Assembly (NCBI GenBank): GCA_016801845.1
Contig: CM028931.1
Location: forward strand, 16,868,805-16,932,804
Direction: 5' to 3'
Source: Polydactylus sextarius
Taxonomy: Eukaryota > Chordata > Actinopteri > Polynemidae
DNA length: 64,000 nt
A program made the position numbers and the translations under genes. The notes beneath the pieces are model-generated. The model saw nothing but the letters and a program-made list of their open reading frames with translations, was not told the DNA's origin and searched no databases. Shown in pieces: positions 23,321 through 36,300 of this stretch (its first letter is position 1; each line of letters opens with the position of its first letter).

Positions 23321-23560
23321 CTGCGGTTCTCCGGTCTCCGCAGTCCCGGCTCGTCCCGGTTCTTCAGCGTCTCTCCTCGGTGCGGACTCCCGGTAACATC
23401 TTATTTTCCGCCGCGGTGTCTGAGCCGCCGTCAGTCCGCTCCGCAGCCTTCATCCCCCGGTGTGCGTCTCCACCTCTGTCCGGTCCCGGTGCTGCTGCTC
23501 CGCGGGGGTCTGGGTCTCGGTCTCACCGTGGCACCGGTGACTGAAGAGGAGGAAGGTGAT
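23321..23560 (-). promoter_or_regulatory. Candidate pitpnm2 first noncoding exon and CpG island
   Basis: This is the most CpG-rich stretch between the TRIM gene and mphosph9. On the minus strand it ends in a strong donor (ACCGCAG|GTGAGTG, edge 23321), as a 5' UTR exon would. A CTCF-like motif lies just upstream at 23643-23655. If used as pitpnm2 exon 1, the leader intron would span about 13 kb and contain the TRIM locus. No protein is encoded. Confidence 0.45.
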
Positions 23561-23749
23561 GATGATGATGATATAGTCAGGTTACATCAGAAGACAAGAG
23601 GAGGGAGGAGGTGTCCTCCTGCGGGGACACAAAGGAGAAAGACGCCCCCTGGTGGTGGTGGACAGGACAGACGACTGGGATTAACCGAACAACAACAGAA
23701 AATAAATAAAAACACTCAAATTATCAAGGAAGACACAACAATGATGGAA

Positions 23750-24600
23750 TCAGTGAGACAAAAATGACACAAAAAGATGTTAAAATGTGGGAAAATAGAC
23801 AGAAAATGACTAAAAAGTGACTTAAAGTATCTTAAAGAAAACAGAAAAGATTCAAAATGAACACAAAGACTAAACTAATTAAATAAAACTAAAGTTAGAC
23901 TTGACGAAACGATCAAAAACATGAATAAAAAGAGTTAAAACATCTAGAAAGATGGATTCAGTGACGACAAACAGAGAGAAAATGAGTAACGTGACACAAA
24001 ATGGATAAAAAAGATGCAGAAACGAAGGAAAACGAGACAGAACATGAATAAAAAGTGACTTAAATGATCTTAAATGACAACAAAGATGCAAAAAATGAGC
24101 AAAAAGAGACGAGAAGTGATTTAAAAATACACAAAATTGACAAAAAGATGCAAAATAATTAGTGAAATGATTTAAAGTGACAACGACAACACATTAAATG
24201 ACAAAGAGAACAAGTAAAAAGAGCTAAAAAGAGGCAGGAAGTGAGTAAAAAAGATGCAAAAACATGTGTAAAATGAAACTAAACTGACAAAATGATGCAG
24301 AAATTCACCACAGCAGCACATTAAATGACAAAGAAAACGAAAACAAAATGTGACAACAAAGTTAGTAACAGGAGTTAAAATTGTCTGGAAATGACAATAA
24401 AGATGCAAAAAAAGAGACAGAAAATGAGTTAAAAATGACAAAAAACGAACAAAAATACGTTAAAATGTAGGAAAAGTGACTTAAATTATCTTCAGACAAA
24501 TAGTTTCACATTAAAAGACTAAAACTGAAGAAAACGAGTCAAAAAAGAATTGAAATTAATTAAAAATGACAATAACAAACAAACAGGAAACGAATAATAA
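23750..24600. repeat. A-rich degenerate repeat (AAAATGA / GATGCAAAAA words)
   Basis: Loose repeats such as ACAAAAAGATGCAAAAATGA without a fixed period. The same vocabulary recurs at 41110-41350 and 44380-45000. No gene. Confidence 0.6.
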
Positions 24601-24640
24601 AAACAATCGACTCAGTTTTACAAAAAAAAAACAACCTTCT

Positions 24641-26342
24641 TTTATTGTGCAACAACAAAGTTTTTCATATTTCCAGTGACGTTGGTTTAAAATGATAAAA
24701 AAGGTTGTGAAACGTTTATTTGTTTGTTTGTTTGTGCTGGTTTGGATTGTACAAGTGGCTCCAGTCCAAAAAAAATAATAAAAATAAAAATAAATTCAAG
24801 TAACATTTCTTTTCCCTTCAAGTTCAATCATTTGGTCAAAAGCAAAAAGTTAAAAAAAATAAAGTAAAATAAGAGAAAATGCCTCTGAAATCTTCATCAA
24901 AAACCTGAAATAAACATTTAAATTAATGGAAAATGAGAATAAAATAAAAATGGCAGTGACGTTTATTAAATGTTTGAATGTTTCTGTTGGAAAAGTTTTA
25001 TTTTTATTTTATTTTTATTATTATTTGTTGTAGTAATTCACATTCACATTGAAAACCGTCGTTTATTTTATTATATTTATTTTAAAAACGCATTGTATTA
25101 ATATTTTTCTGTGGCTAAAAAAAGTCTTTACTAAAAAATATATACTTCCGAAAAAATTGCGATATTTCTCCGACATTTATATATATATATTTATACGTTA
25201 TAAAAAAATATCCCAGAGTAATAATTAATACGTATAAAAAAAACAAAAAAAAAAAACAAAAGATGCTTCTGTACATGTGAGTTTATGGCACAAAGACAAT
25301 CAGTGCTGCGTAGAAACAACAGGACGCCATCTTGGTTCAGTAAGACGCCATGTTGGGTCACTAAGACGCTGTGTTGGGTCAGAGGACGCCATGTTGGGTC
25401 ATTGGACACCATGTTGGGTCAGTGGACACCATGTTGAGTCGCTGGACGCCATGTTGGGTCATTGGTCGCCATGTCGGGTCGTTGGACGCCATGTTGGGTC
25501 ACTGGACGCCATGTTGGGTCGTTGGTCACTGGATGTCTTGTTGAGTCACTGGACGCCATGTTGGGTCGCTGGACGCCATGTCGGGTCGTTGGACGCCATG
25601 TTGGGTCAGTAAGGCGCCATGTTGGGTTGCTGGACGCCATGTTGGGTTGTTGGTCACTGGATGTCTTGTTGGGTCGTTGGTCGCCATGTTGGGTCGTTGG
25701 TCACTGGATGTCTTGTTGAGTCACTGGACGCCATGTTGGGTCGTTGGTCGCCATGTCGGGTCGTTGGACGCCATGTTGGGTCAGTAAGACGCCATGTTGG
25801 GTCGCTGGACGCCATGTCGGGTCGTTGGACGCCATGTTGGGTCAGTAAGGCGCCATGTTGGGTTGCTGGACGCCATGTTGGGTTGTTGGTCACTGGATGT
25901 CTTGTTGGGTCGTTGGTCGCCATGTTGGGTCGTTGGTCACTGGATGTCTTGTTGGGTCGTTGGTCGCCATGTTGGGTCGTTGGTCACTGGATGTCTTGTT
26001 GGGTTGTTGGTCGCCATGTTGGGTCAGTAAGATGCCATGTTAGGTCGTTGGACGTCTTGGTGAGTCATTGGGTTATTGGTCATTGGATATCGTTGGGTTG
26101 TTGGACGCCATGTCGGGTCAGTAAGACGCCATGTTGGGTCAGTAGGACGCCATGTCGGGTCAGTAGGACGCCATGTCGGGTCAGTAGGACACCATGTCGG
26201 GTCAGTAGGACGCCATGTTGGGTCATTGGTTGTTGGACATTTTGTTGGGTCGTTGGTCGTCATGACATCATGTTGGGTCATTGGACACCATGTCGAGTCT
26301 CTGCGGCGCCATGCTGGGTCATTTCACGCCACGTTAGGTCGT
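24641..26342 (-). other. mphosph9: Probable mphosph9 3' UTR with poly(A) signal
   Basis: After the stop codon there is no further gene. The first convincing minus-strand AATAAA in a good context is at 24646-24641 (CACAATAAAAG). If that is used, the 3' UTR is about 1.7 kb and contains the whole 20-bp minisatellite. The UTR end is inferred. Confidence 0.4.
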
Positions 26343-26345
26343 TCA
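25330..26345. repeat. 20-bp minisatellite with YY1-like core
   Basis: About 50 tandem copies of GACGCCATGTTGGGTCGTTG with variants (CAGTA, CACTG, TGTCG). The minus strand of each unit reads CAACATGGCG, a match to the YY1 core CAANATGGC. Since 20 is not a multiple of three, all six frames stay open through 20-residue cycles and mimic a protein of up to 290 residues. The array probably lies in the mphosph9 3' UTR. Confidence 0.9.
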
Positions 26346-29300
26346 AATGTTGGCAGACGAGCGCAGGACGTGGAACCTCTTCAGCGTCATGCGGATCGAG
26401 CCAAGCTCACGGTTCAGTCGCTCCAGTCGGTTCTCTAAGGCCACCTGAGGACAGGAAGAGAAGACGGGTTAGCACAGAGAGAGAGACGTGACGTTGTGCC
26501 TAGCTACACACGAAGTAGCTATATTACCTAAGGTATCAAAGTTAGACTAGCTAGCTAACTTGCTAACATGTTAGCCACTTCAGCCAAAGCTAATTTATTT
26601 AGTAGTTTAGCTGCGGCCACCTGAGCCTACAATGCTCTAGATACTTTAGCTAACTTTAATACCTTGGGTCGTTTAGCGATTTCAGATAGCTTAGCTACGT
26701 TAGCTAACTTAAGCTAATTTATTTGGAAACAAACAAACAGAAGTTACATAAACAAAGTGATCAATCGTCGTCTGGACAAACTCACCTCGTCTAACCTGCT
26801 CTGGAGACTCACTCTGCCGCCGGCTGCAGGCATCCGACTCAGAGCTGCTTCGATCTGACACACACACACACACACAGGTCAATAATTTATGAACAAAAAT
26901 AATCAACGTGAACACAAGCAGCTGCAACATTTTTACTGGTCTCTTTGATTTTATTTGGCTGGGAAATGTGTGTGTGTGAGACTATAAATAGACGTCGTTA
27001 GAAGCTGAATAAAAACAATGTTACATCCACGTTACATAAAAAAGGTCGAGCTGAGATTAGAGTTGTTGCTGTTGTTGTCAAACACGAGCCGCTAAGCTCA
27101 ACAAACAAACCTGCAGCTTCTCCTGCGTCAGCTCGTCAAACAGTTTCTCCGCCTCAGCCAGCGAGTGGAGTTTGTCCAGGAAGAGCGGCGCCGCGTCCTC
27201 GTAGGTTCGATCCTGCAGGTCGGACATCGCCGCCGCCGCAGGCTCCTCCCCCCAGGAGGAGGAGCCATCAGGAGGGTTGACGCTGCCAACACCACAGGAG
27301 GAGGAACAAGCCTCGTGAGGGTCTGAGGAGACAGTAGCATCCTGAGAGTTAGCATTGTAGGAGATAGCATCATGGTAGTTAGCATTGTGAGAGTTAGCAT
27401 CGTGAGAGCTAGCATTATGAGAGTTAGCATCATAGGAGTTAGCATCATAGGAGTTAGCATCATGGAGTTAGCATTGTGAGAGTTAGCATCATGGGAGTTA
27501 GCATTGTAAGAAATAGCATCGTGAGAGTTAGCATTATGAGAGTTAGCATTGTAGGAGATAGCATCATGGTAGTTAGCATCGTAAGAGTTAGCATCGTGAG
27601 AGTTTGCATTATGAGAGTTAGCATCATGGGAATTAGCATCATGGGAGTTAGCATTGTAAGAAATAGCATCGTGAGAGTTAGCATCATGGTAGTTAGCATT
27701 ATGAGAGTTAGCATCATGGGAGTTAGCATCATAGGAGTTAGCATTATGAGAGTTAGCATCATGGGAGTTAGCATCATAGGAGTTAGCATTATGAGAGTTA
27801 GCATCATGGGAGTTAGCATTGTGAGACAGCATCATTCGAGATAGAATCATGAGAACTAGCATTGTGAGAGTTAGCATCACATAAGTTAGCATCACGAGAG
27901 ATAGCATCATGTCTCACCATCGTCTCGGTCTGTGGACGGAAACTGCAGCTTCTTCCTGGGACTGAACGAGTCTCGTCTCTGGTCGTCGAGTCCGTCAGAC
28001 CTGAACGCATGAGACTTAATAAACAAACAAACAAATAAACAACTGTGGTTGAAATGTTGGAGATAAAGTTGATTTAAAAACCTCTTGACCAGGTGTTCTT
28101 CTCTCGGCATCATGTGACCAAACGCTGTAGAGTAGTTCTCTGTGGGACAACGTTTAGGACTGGACTTCGCCGACAGAGGAGTCAGTAACGTGTCTCTCTT
28201 CGCTGGAGGAGGAGAACAACCACACGTTGATTAAAACTTCAACGTTAATTACAGTTAAATTTGAGTCTCTAGAGTTTTAACGAGGTCAGTCACTGTTTAA
28301 CTCATTTCTTCTGGTTTTAGTTAATTTGTGATATGAACTGATGACATCGTCTCATGATGACATCGTCATATTTGAACTCATTTAGGGACACCAGCTATAA
28401 AACTTAAATCAAAGTTAGCATCACATGAGTTAGCATTGGGAGAGTTAGCATCATGAGAGTTAGCATCACGAGCGATAGCATCCAAGGGTTAGCATCACGA
28501 GCAATAGCATCACAAACGATAGCATCACGAGCGATAGCCTCATGAGGGTTAGCATCACAAGCGATAGCATCATGGGTGTTAGCATCACGAGCGATAGCAT
28601 CATGAGGGTTAGCATCACGAGCGATAGCATTGTGAGAATTAGCATCACAAGCGATAGCATCACGAAGGTTAGCATCATGAGCATCATGAGAATTAGCATC
28701 ACGAGCGACAGCGGTGATAGCATCATAGGTTCATCAGGTGATAGCATCATGAAGGTTAGCGATAGCATTGAGGGTTAGCATCTGGCGATAGCATCATGAG
28801 TGTTAGCATCACGAGCGATAGCATTGTGAGGGTTAGCATCACGAGCAATAGCCTCACGAATGAGGTTAGCATCATGAGTGTTAGCATCATGATGAATTAG
28901 CATCAGCGATAGCCTCATGAGGGTTAGCATCAGGAGCGATAGCCTCATGAGGGTTAGCATCACGAGCGATAGCATCATGAGGGTTAGCATCACGAGCGAT
29001 AGCATCGTGAGGGTTAGCATCACGAGCGATAGCATAGCATCATGAAGGTTAACATCACGAGCGATAGCATCATGAGGGTTAGCATCACGAGCGATAGCAT
29101 CATGAAGGTTAGCATCACGAGTGATAGCATCATGAAGGTTAGCATCATGAGCATCATAAGGGTTAGCATCACAAGCAATAGCTTCATGAGCGATAGCCTC
29201 ATGAGGGTTAGCATCACGAAGGTTAACATCACGAGCGATAGCATCATGAGCGTTAGCACCATGCGTGTTAGACAGCTGATCCTGGACGTACTGGGTGTAG

Positions 29301-29394
29301 TTGAGGGTAAGTTTCTTTGTGCTGGTGGAGGCAGAGACGATGATCTGTGTCCTTCAGGAGACAAACTCCTCTGAGCTTTCAGCAGAGCGACCGC

Positions 29395-29425
<31 letters not shown>

Positions 29426-32400
29426 TGCTCGGCTCCGCCCCCTGCAGGTTTCACCACGTCTCTGTCTCCGTCGTGGACCTGAACCTGGACCTGGACTCCG
29501 ACTCTGTCCTGAATCGCCTCTTTGTGTCTTCGCTCCACAAACCCAACGGTCGTCCTCTGACCTCCGACCCCTGCCGAGACAAAAAACACAAACAGGAAAT
29601 GACCTCACTTTTTTTTTCTTTCTTTTTTTTAAAAATCCTGTTGATCAGTTCGTGGTCATTTGGTTTTGCGTGCTAGCGTTAGCGTCCTACTGTGGGAGGT
29701 GGAGCTGCTCTTACACGGGGCCCGACTCTCCGTGGCTCTGGTCTCCTCCAGTTCGATCAGAGCTCTCATCATGGGCGTCAACGCCGCCTCCCTCCGCCCC
29801 GCCTCCCTCACGCTCTGCTCCTGGTGTCTGGACGGAGGAGGAGGCTGCTGCTGCTGCTGCTGCTGCTCACACTCTGGAGGAGACGCACATCTGGACGACG
29901 ACACGTTGACAAGTTACACATTTAAAACCAACATTAGCATGTTAACTCCTCAGAGTTAGCGTGCTAACATGCTAACTCGGAAGAGATCTTGCGGATCTTG
30001 CGTGAGAGATACCAACACAAGAGGTAGCACTGCATGAGTTAGCATGGCATGAAGAGTTAACATTGTGAGAGCTAGCATCACATAGGCTAGCCCGGTATTT
30101 TGTGACAACATGTTACAATATGTAACATGCTAACTCAGGAGAGTCAGCATCGTGAAAGTTAGCATGGTACGAGGTAGCATCGAGAAAGTTAGTATCACAT
30201 GAGTTAGCATTGTAAGAGTTAGCATCGTGTAGGCTAGCGCCATACTCATTTTAGCACCGATTAGTATCAGTTTTGTTTTTCTGTAATGTGTAAAGTTAGC
30301 TCTTAGTTAGCTAGCTGATGCTAGCGTTACAAGTGTTTTGCGTTCTCTGTCCTTTTTAAAATAAACAAATAAAAACAAACCTCCAGCTTCCAGCAGCTGA
30401 AGAAGCGTCTGCTGAGCTTCCGCTTCCCAACGACAGCGACTTCCTGTGAAACGGCGACTTCCTGCGAGCGGCGTCCTGCTCCGCTTTGCTTTTCCCGGGC
30501 GACAGCAGCAGGTCGGGATGATGGAAGAGGCTGAGGAGGAAAAACGCGATGACATGAGATGGAACGTTAGAAGACGACGTAGACGTGTTTTAACGAGTCG
30601 TCAGGTTTCTTGAGGATGGTTTCTCACCCGGCGCCCGACGGTTGTGCGTTGCCGTGCGAAGCAAAACGAGCTCTGGCCTGGTTCTCGTGCTCCAGCTGCT
30701 TCACCTGAGACTCCAGTTTAGAAATGACCCTGAAACACGTCGATAAAATAAACTGATCAGTCAGTGAAAAGACTCAACGCTAGTGTGTTTAAGAGACTTT
30801 CTGTTGCTCAGAAAGCTGCTTTCTGAAGGTAAGAAGCTAGGAAGTTTGCTAACATAGCAAATTGAGCTAATTTAACCAAATTAGCGACCTAAAAGTTTGC
30901 TAACTGTGATAAAGTTAGCTATACTATAACAAAGCTAAGTTACCTAAAGTAGTCAAATAATCCAACATAGCAAAGTTTTTTAACATAACCAATTTAGCTA
31001 ATGTAGCCAAGTTAGCTAACACAGCTAAATTGGCTGATGTAGCGATTTTAGCTAACATATAATCCAGCTAAGTTAGCTAAAGTAGTATAATTAGCCAATG
31101 TCCATAGTTTTCTACCATAGCCAATTTAGCCAAAATAGCCCAGTTAGCTAACACAGCTAATTTCATAACGTAACGACTCACCTCTTCAGCTCAGAGATCT
31201 GATCGTTGGCGTCGACGAGTTTGTTCTCTGCCGACACCAGGTTGTTCTGTTCGTATGAAGACGTTAAAGATCAGATGTGAATCAGTTTGTTACGTATCTC
31301 CATGATAATTAAAATAATCCGATAAAATTAAATGTAAAGAGCAACGTTACCTTCGCTGTCTCGTGCTCCTTCACCAGAGAGTCGTATTCTCCGAGCAGCT
31401 GAAACAAGAGTCAACACAGAATTAACTTTTAATAATTTAGTGTTAGTGACATTGTGTTTTAGCAATATTAAGTGTTAGGGATGCTAAATATAAGCGATGC
31501 TAAGTGTTACCAATGCTAAGAGTCAGCGATGCAAAGTGTCAGCGATGCAAAGTAGTGACGTTATGTGTTAGAGATGCTAAATGTAAGTGATGCTAAGTGT
31601 TAGCGATGCTAAGTGTTCAAGATGCTAAGTGTTAGAGATGCTAAGTGACAGCGATGCTAAGTGTTAGTGACGTCATGTGTTAGCGATGCTAAGTGTTAGA
31701 GATGATAAGTGTAAGTGATGCTAAGTGACAGCGATGCAAAGTGTTAGTGACGTTATGTGTTAGCGATGCTAATTGTTAGAGATGCTAAACGTTATGCTGT
31801 TAGCGAGATAGCTAAATGTTAAGTTATCGATGCTAAGTGTTAGAGATGCTAAATGTTAGCGATGCTAAGTGTTAGAGATGCTAAGTGTTAGTGACGTTAT
31901 GTGTTAGCGATTCTAAGTGTTAGAGATGCTAAGTGTTAGATATGCTAAGTGTTAGCGATGCTAAGCGTTAGCGATGCTAAGTGTTAGAGATGCTAAATGT
32001 TAGCGATGCTAAGTGTTAGAGATGCTAAGTGTCAGTGATGCTAAATGTAAGCGATGCTAAGCGTTAGCGATGCTAAGTGTTAGAGATGCTAAGTGTTAGA
32101 GATGCTAAGTGTTAGAGATGCTAAATGTTAGCGATGCTAAGTGTTAGTGACGTTATGTGTTAGCGATGCTAAGTGTTAGAGATGATAAGTGTAAGTGATG
32201 CTAAATATAAGCGATGCTAAGCGTTAGCGATGCTAAGTGACAGTGATGCAAAGTGTTTGTGATGTTAAGTGTTAGCGATGTTAAGTGTCAGTGATGCTAA
32301 GTGTTAGTGGTAACGTTATGTGTTAGCGATGCTAATTGTTAGAGATGCTAAATGTAAGCGATGCTAAGCGTTAGCGATGCTAAGTGTTAGAGATGCTAAA

Positions 32401-33284
32401 TGTAAGCGATGCTAAGCGTTATTGATGCTAAATGTAAGCGATGCTAAGCGTTATTGATGCTAAGTGTTAGAGATGCTAAATGTTAGCGATGCTAAGTGTT
32501 AGAGATGCTAAGTGTTATAGATGCTAAGTGTTAGAGATGCTAAACGTTATGTGTTATTGATGCTAAGTGTTAGAGATGCTAAATGTTAGCGATGCTAAGC
32601 GTTATTGAAAGTGTTAGAGATGCTAAATGTTAGTGATGCTAAGTGTCAGTGATGCTAAGTGTTAGTGACGTTATGTGTTAGCGATTCTAAGTGTTATAGA
32701 TGCTAAGCGTTAGCGATGCTAAGTGTTAGAGATGCTAAATGTTAGCGATGCTAAGTGTTAGAGATGCTAAATGTTAGCGATGCTAAGTGTTAGAGATGCT
32801 AAGTGTTAGCGATGCTAAGTGTTAGAGATGTTATTTCATTTTATCTTAGATGTGATTTTAATTAAAAAGTTTGTTTCCATTTTTTGGTTTTGACTTAAAT
32901 AAAGTTCAAATCTTTCATGAGCAGCTTGTGTTTGAGTGAATCTGATCGATATTGGATCACAGATCAATATAAACATAACTGATGATGACAACAACGTGAC
33001 TCACGTCCTGCAGCATCTTATACTCCCGCTCCCTCCTCGCCTCCTTGTCGTCGGCCTCCCTGCCGGCTTTCTGCGCCTCCTCCTCCAGCTGACGGACTCG
33101 GGTCTTGAGTCTCGTCGTCAGGGCGTCTTTGTCTTTGCCCGAACGTTTGCTCTCCTCCAGACGCTGCTGCAGAGACTTGACGGCGGCGCCGGCAACCGCA
33201 TAACGCTCCGGCCACTCAGCCTGACACACACACACACACATTTAACATCAATAAAAACAATACAATTAAAAATTAAAGAAATAT

Positions 33285-33328
<44 letters not shown>

Positions 33329-36300
33329 TTCAGACATTAAAAAAAATATTAGTAATTAAAAACTATTAAATAAAATCAAACAATAATTAAAATAAATTAA
33401 TAAATAATTAAAATCAAATTTACAAAAAATATATAGAATTAAAAACTAATTAAATTAGTATTTTAAAATTTTAAAAGTCTGACACAATTTGAATTAAACA
33501 AAAAATGTTTTGGTTCGAATCAATTTAAAGTTTTTAATTATACATTAAAAAAAAACTACATTTTATTAAATTTTATTAATTACAAAACCATTTTTTCCCC
33601 AAAAAATTACCCCAGATTTTATTAATTCAAAAAAATATATAAAATATTTGAAAGTTTAATGACAATAATTAAGAAAAAAATAATTAAATTGTAATTAAAT
33701 AAATTAAATAGTAAGTTATTTAATAATTTATTATTAACAATATTTTTTCCGGTCAGCTGCATTTAAAATATTTAATTAATGACATTATTTTAATAAAATG
33801 ATATTATCTAGTTATTTCATCTACTATAATAAAATAATAAAAATAAACAGAATAAAGCAAATAATGATAAAATAAATTTGAGACAGGTTGAAGTTTTCTT
33901 TCCAGGGTTCAGAGACAATAAAATCTTATTCAAAGCTGTTTTTTAATAACTTTAATAAACTTCCATTAAAGCATAAACAACAATAATTTACCAGTTTTTT
34001 CTCCAACGATCCGTTCGTCGCCTCCAGGTCCTGAATTCGAGCGTTGGCTTCGGACAGAGCTTCTTCTAGATCCCGACACCTGAGGACACGTTGAACATCA
34101 GCGGTGAAAGTAGAGTAAAAACAACAGAACGGAAGCAGAATAAACCAACCTGTGAGTGAGAGCCTGGTTGCTCTTCTCTAAATCCTGCGGCAGATCTCGT
34201 AGCTTCAGTTTGTCCCTGAGGACCTGGATCTCGGACTCGTAGTACGCCTTCAGGTCGGCCACGTGCCTCGAGTGTTTCTCTCTCAGGTTCTGTCGAAGTC
34301 TGACCAGAGAAAGAAAAGTGAGAAATAAACCGACGGTTTGTTAAAAACAACACAGAGGATGAACTTCGCTCACAGCGACAGGACGACGGGATCGTCCAGC
34401 GTCGCCGCCGTCGGCCTGGCAGCAGCAGCAGCGCCGCCGCCGGACGCCCGCCTGGTGGCGCGGCTTCCCTCCTCGTCCTTGTTCGCTCTGTGCGATCGCG
34501 TCCTGGACGTGGCGGCGGCGGCGGTGGAGGCGCTGGAAGTGTCGGAGACGCCGTCCGTGTCTCCGGGGTTGGCGGCGCCGGCCTCCATCATGCTGTCTGG
34601 GGACACGGGCGTCCCCACCCTCGGGGACTGGTGATGGTGGTGGTGGAGGACGAACGACGGGCTGCTGAAGTGAGACGGAGACGTGAAGCCGGACGTTCGA
34701 TCGGACTGTCGAGGGTTTGAAGCCGCGTCCAACGTCAACACCTACGGGACGAAGACGGAAAGTAGCTTTATTTGAACCTGAGCTAAAAGGGGGAGGAGCT
34801 ACGTGCCACCTGAATACACTGTTACCGTGGTGACGGAGCCAGACTGGCGGGAAAGCGAATATCTCACTCAGTGTTCCAAATTTTGGCTTGACGCACCTCT
34901 CAAACTACCGCTATTTATTCAAAAACCAAAACATCTATCTGCAAATGTCTTCACCATCAAAGCCACAAGGTTTTACTGGACAAGTTGATATATTGTTTTT
35001 GTTCCTAGTGTCAAAAATGTGAAAAAAATACAGCGAGTTAGAAAATGGGTCATTTCTGCTTTTCTGCAAAAATTACCCTCTGGATTTACATTGGAGTCAA
35101 GGAGCGGTTGAGAGGTTCTCTCGTCGCTTAGAGCCAGATAATTCAAAAACAGTAACTCTTATTGTTTAGGTAGAAACATTGTCTGAAAGAGGACAAGTGT
35201 GACTACAACATTTGTAAATATCAAACTTGTAGAGTGAAATTTGTGGCATTGAGCAGCGTGTAAACAAACAATTTCAGACAATTTTCTGAAAGCTTCTCCA
35301 CTCTAGCCTGAACATTCCGCGCAATACACACCCATTATAAACTCTGAATTTCTCCAAAAATGATCGTGATGATTGAACAGTGATTGATCAAAAACTATAC
35401 AACCTATCAAAAAGCTGATCACAACGTCAACAGACGGGAGATGTTCCTACATTTTAAAGTTTGAACTGTGTCTCTAAGTGAAAGTGTGACTGCGCAGTAG
35501 ATGTTTGAAATCTAGCATCTTTTTCACCTCGTCCCATTCATTCTCTATAAAACGTTAGCGACATATGATCAGCGTGATCGATACCTGAGGCGACGACGGC
35601 ACCGACGTGACGGAGACGTCCCAGTCTGAACGTTTACACTCCGACCTCTGCTTGTTGTGGTAAATCTCTCTGAGCGACAGTCGCTGCTCCGGAGACGGAG
35701 ACTGGAAAAGACGATTTAAAAACAAACAACAAAGAAGATGAAAATTATCAGAGCTTATTGATTATCAATGACACCATCAGTCATTCTAATATTAGCTAGT
35801 TACGAAACAAGTTAGCATTAGCATGAAGTTGAATTCCAATTTAACAAACAGGATTAGATCCTGGTATAAAATCCTAACATTAGCTAGATATAAAGCAAGC
35901 TAATGTTAGCTGGTTACAAACAAGCAAACAATGTTAGCTAGCTATAATTCAACCTAACAACAGCTATTTGTAAACAAGCTAATATTGGCTAGCTATGAAA
36001 TAATCTAGCGTTAGCTAACTAGCCAATATTAGTAATAAACAAGCTAGTATTGGCTAGTTATAAAACAAGCTAACGTGAGCTTAATTTATACATTAAGCTC
36101 ATGTTAGCTTGTTTTATAACTAGCCAATATTTGCTTGTTTTATACCTAGCTAGTATTGGCTGGTTATAAAACAAGCTAACATTAGCTAGATATAAACAAT
36201 CTAATATTGGCTAGTTATAAAACAAGCAAGCATTAGATAGTTTTATAGCTAGCCAACACTAGCTTATTTTATAACTAGCCAATATTGGCTAGTTATAAAA

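Larger units (their letters stand above)
26343..31398 (-). other. mphosph9: mphosph9 exons, 3' half
   Basis: Exons: 31351-31398, 31182-31246, 30628-30729, 30381-30530, 29715-29890, 29292-29570, 28082-28202, 27918-28000, 27111-27322, 26786-26854, 26343-26444 (stop TGA at 26345-26343). All phases agree. Exon 29715-29890 encodes seven glutamines followed by four prolines. Exon 29292-29570 is glycine-rich, then LLKAQRSLSPEGHRSSSLPP. Its donor is best placed at ACACCCA|GTACGT, which joins in frame to KRDTLLTPLS. Confidence 0.82.

Noticed and set aside
25619..26491. A 290-codon open frame on the plus strand
   Set aside because: It is the 20-bp minisatellite read through all three phases; overlapping frames on both strands are equally open and no family is recognisable.
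27128..27910. A 260-codon minus-strand frame with N/S/H/D/A repeats
   Set aside because: Produced by the 15-bp intronic array; it enters mphosph9 exon 27111-27322 in the wrong frame.
28466..29035. Minus-strand frames with leucine/methionine repeats (MLSLVMLT type)
   Set aside because: Translations of the 30-bp intronic array; they only look like membrane proteins.
31440..32835. CRISPR array
   Set aside because: Regular period but no distinct spacers; a eukaryotic intronic minisatellite.
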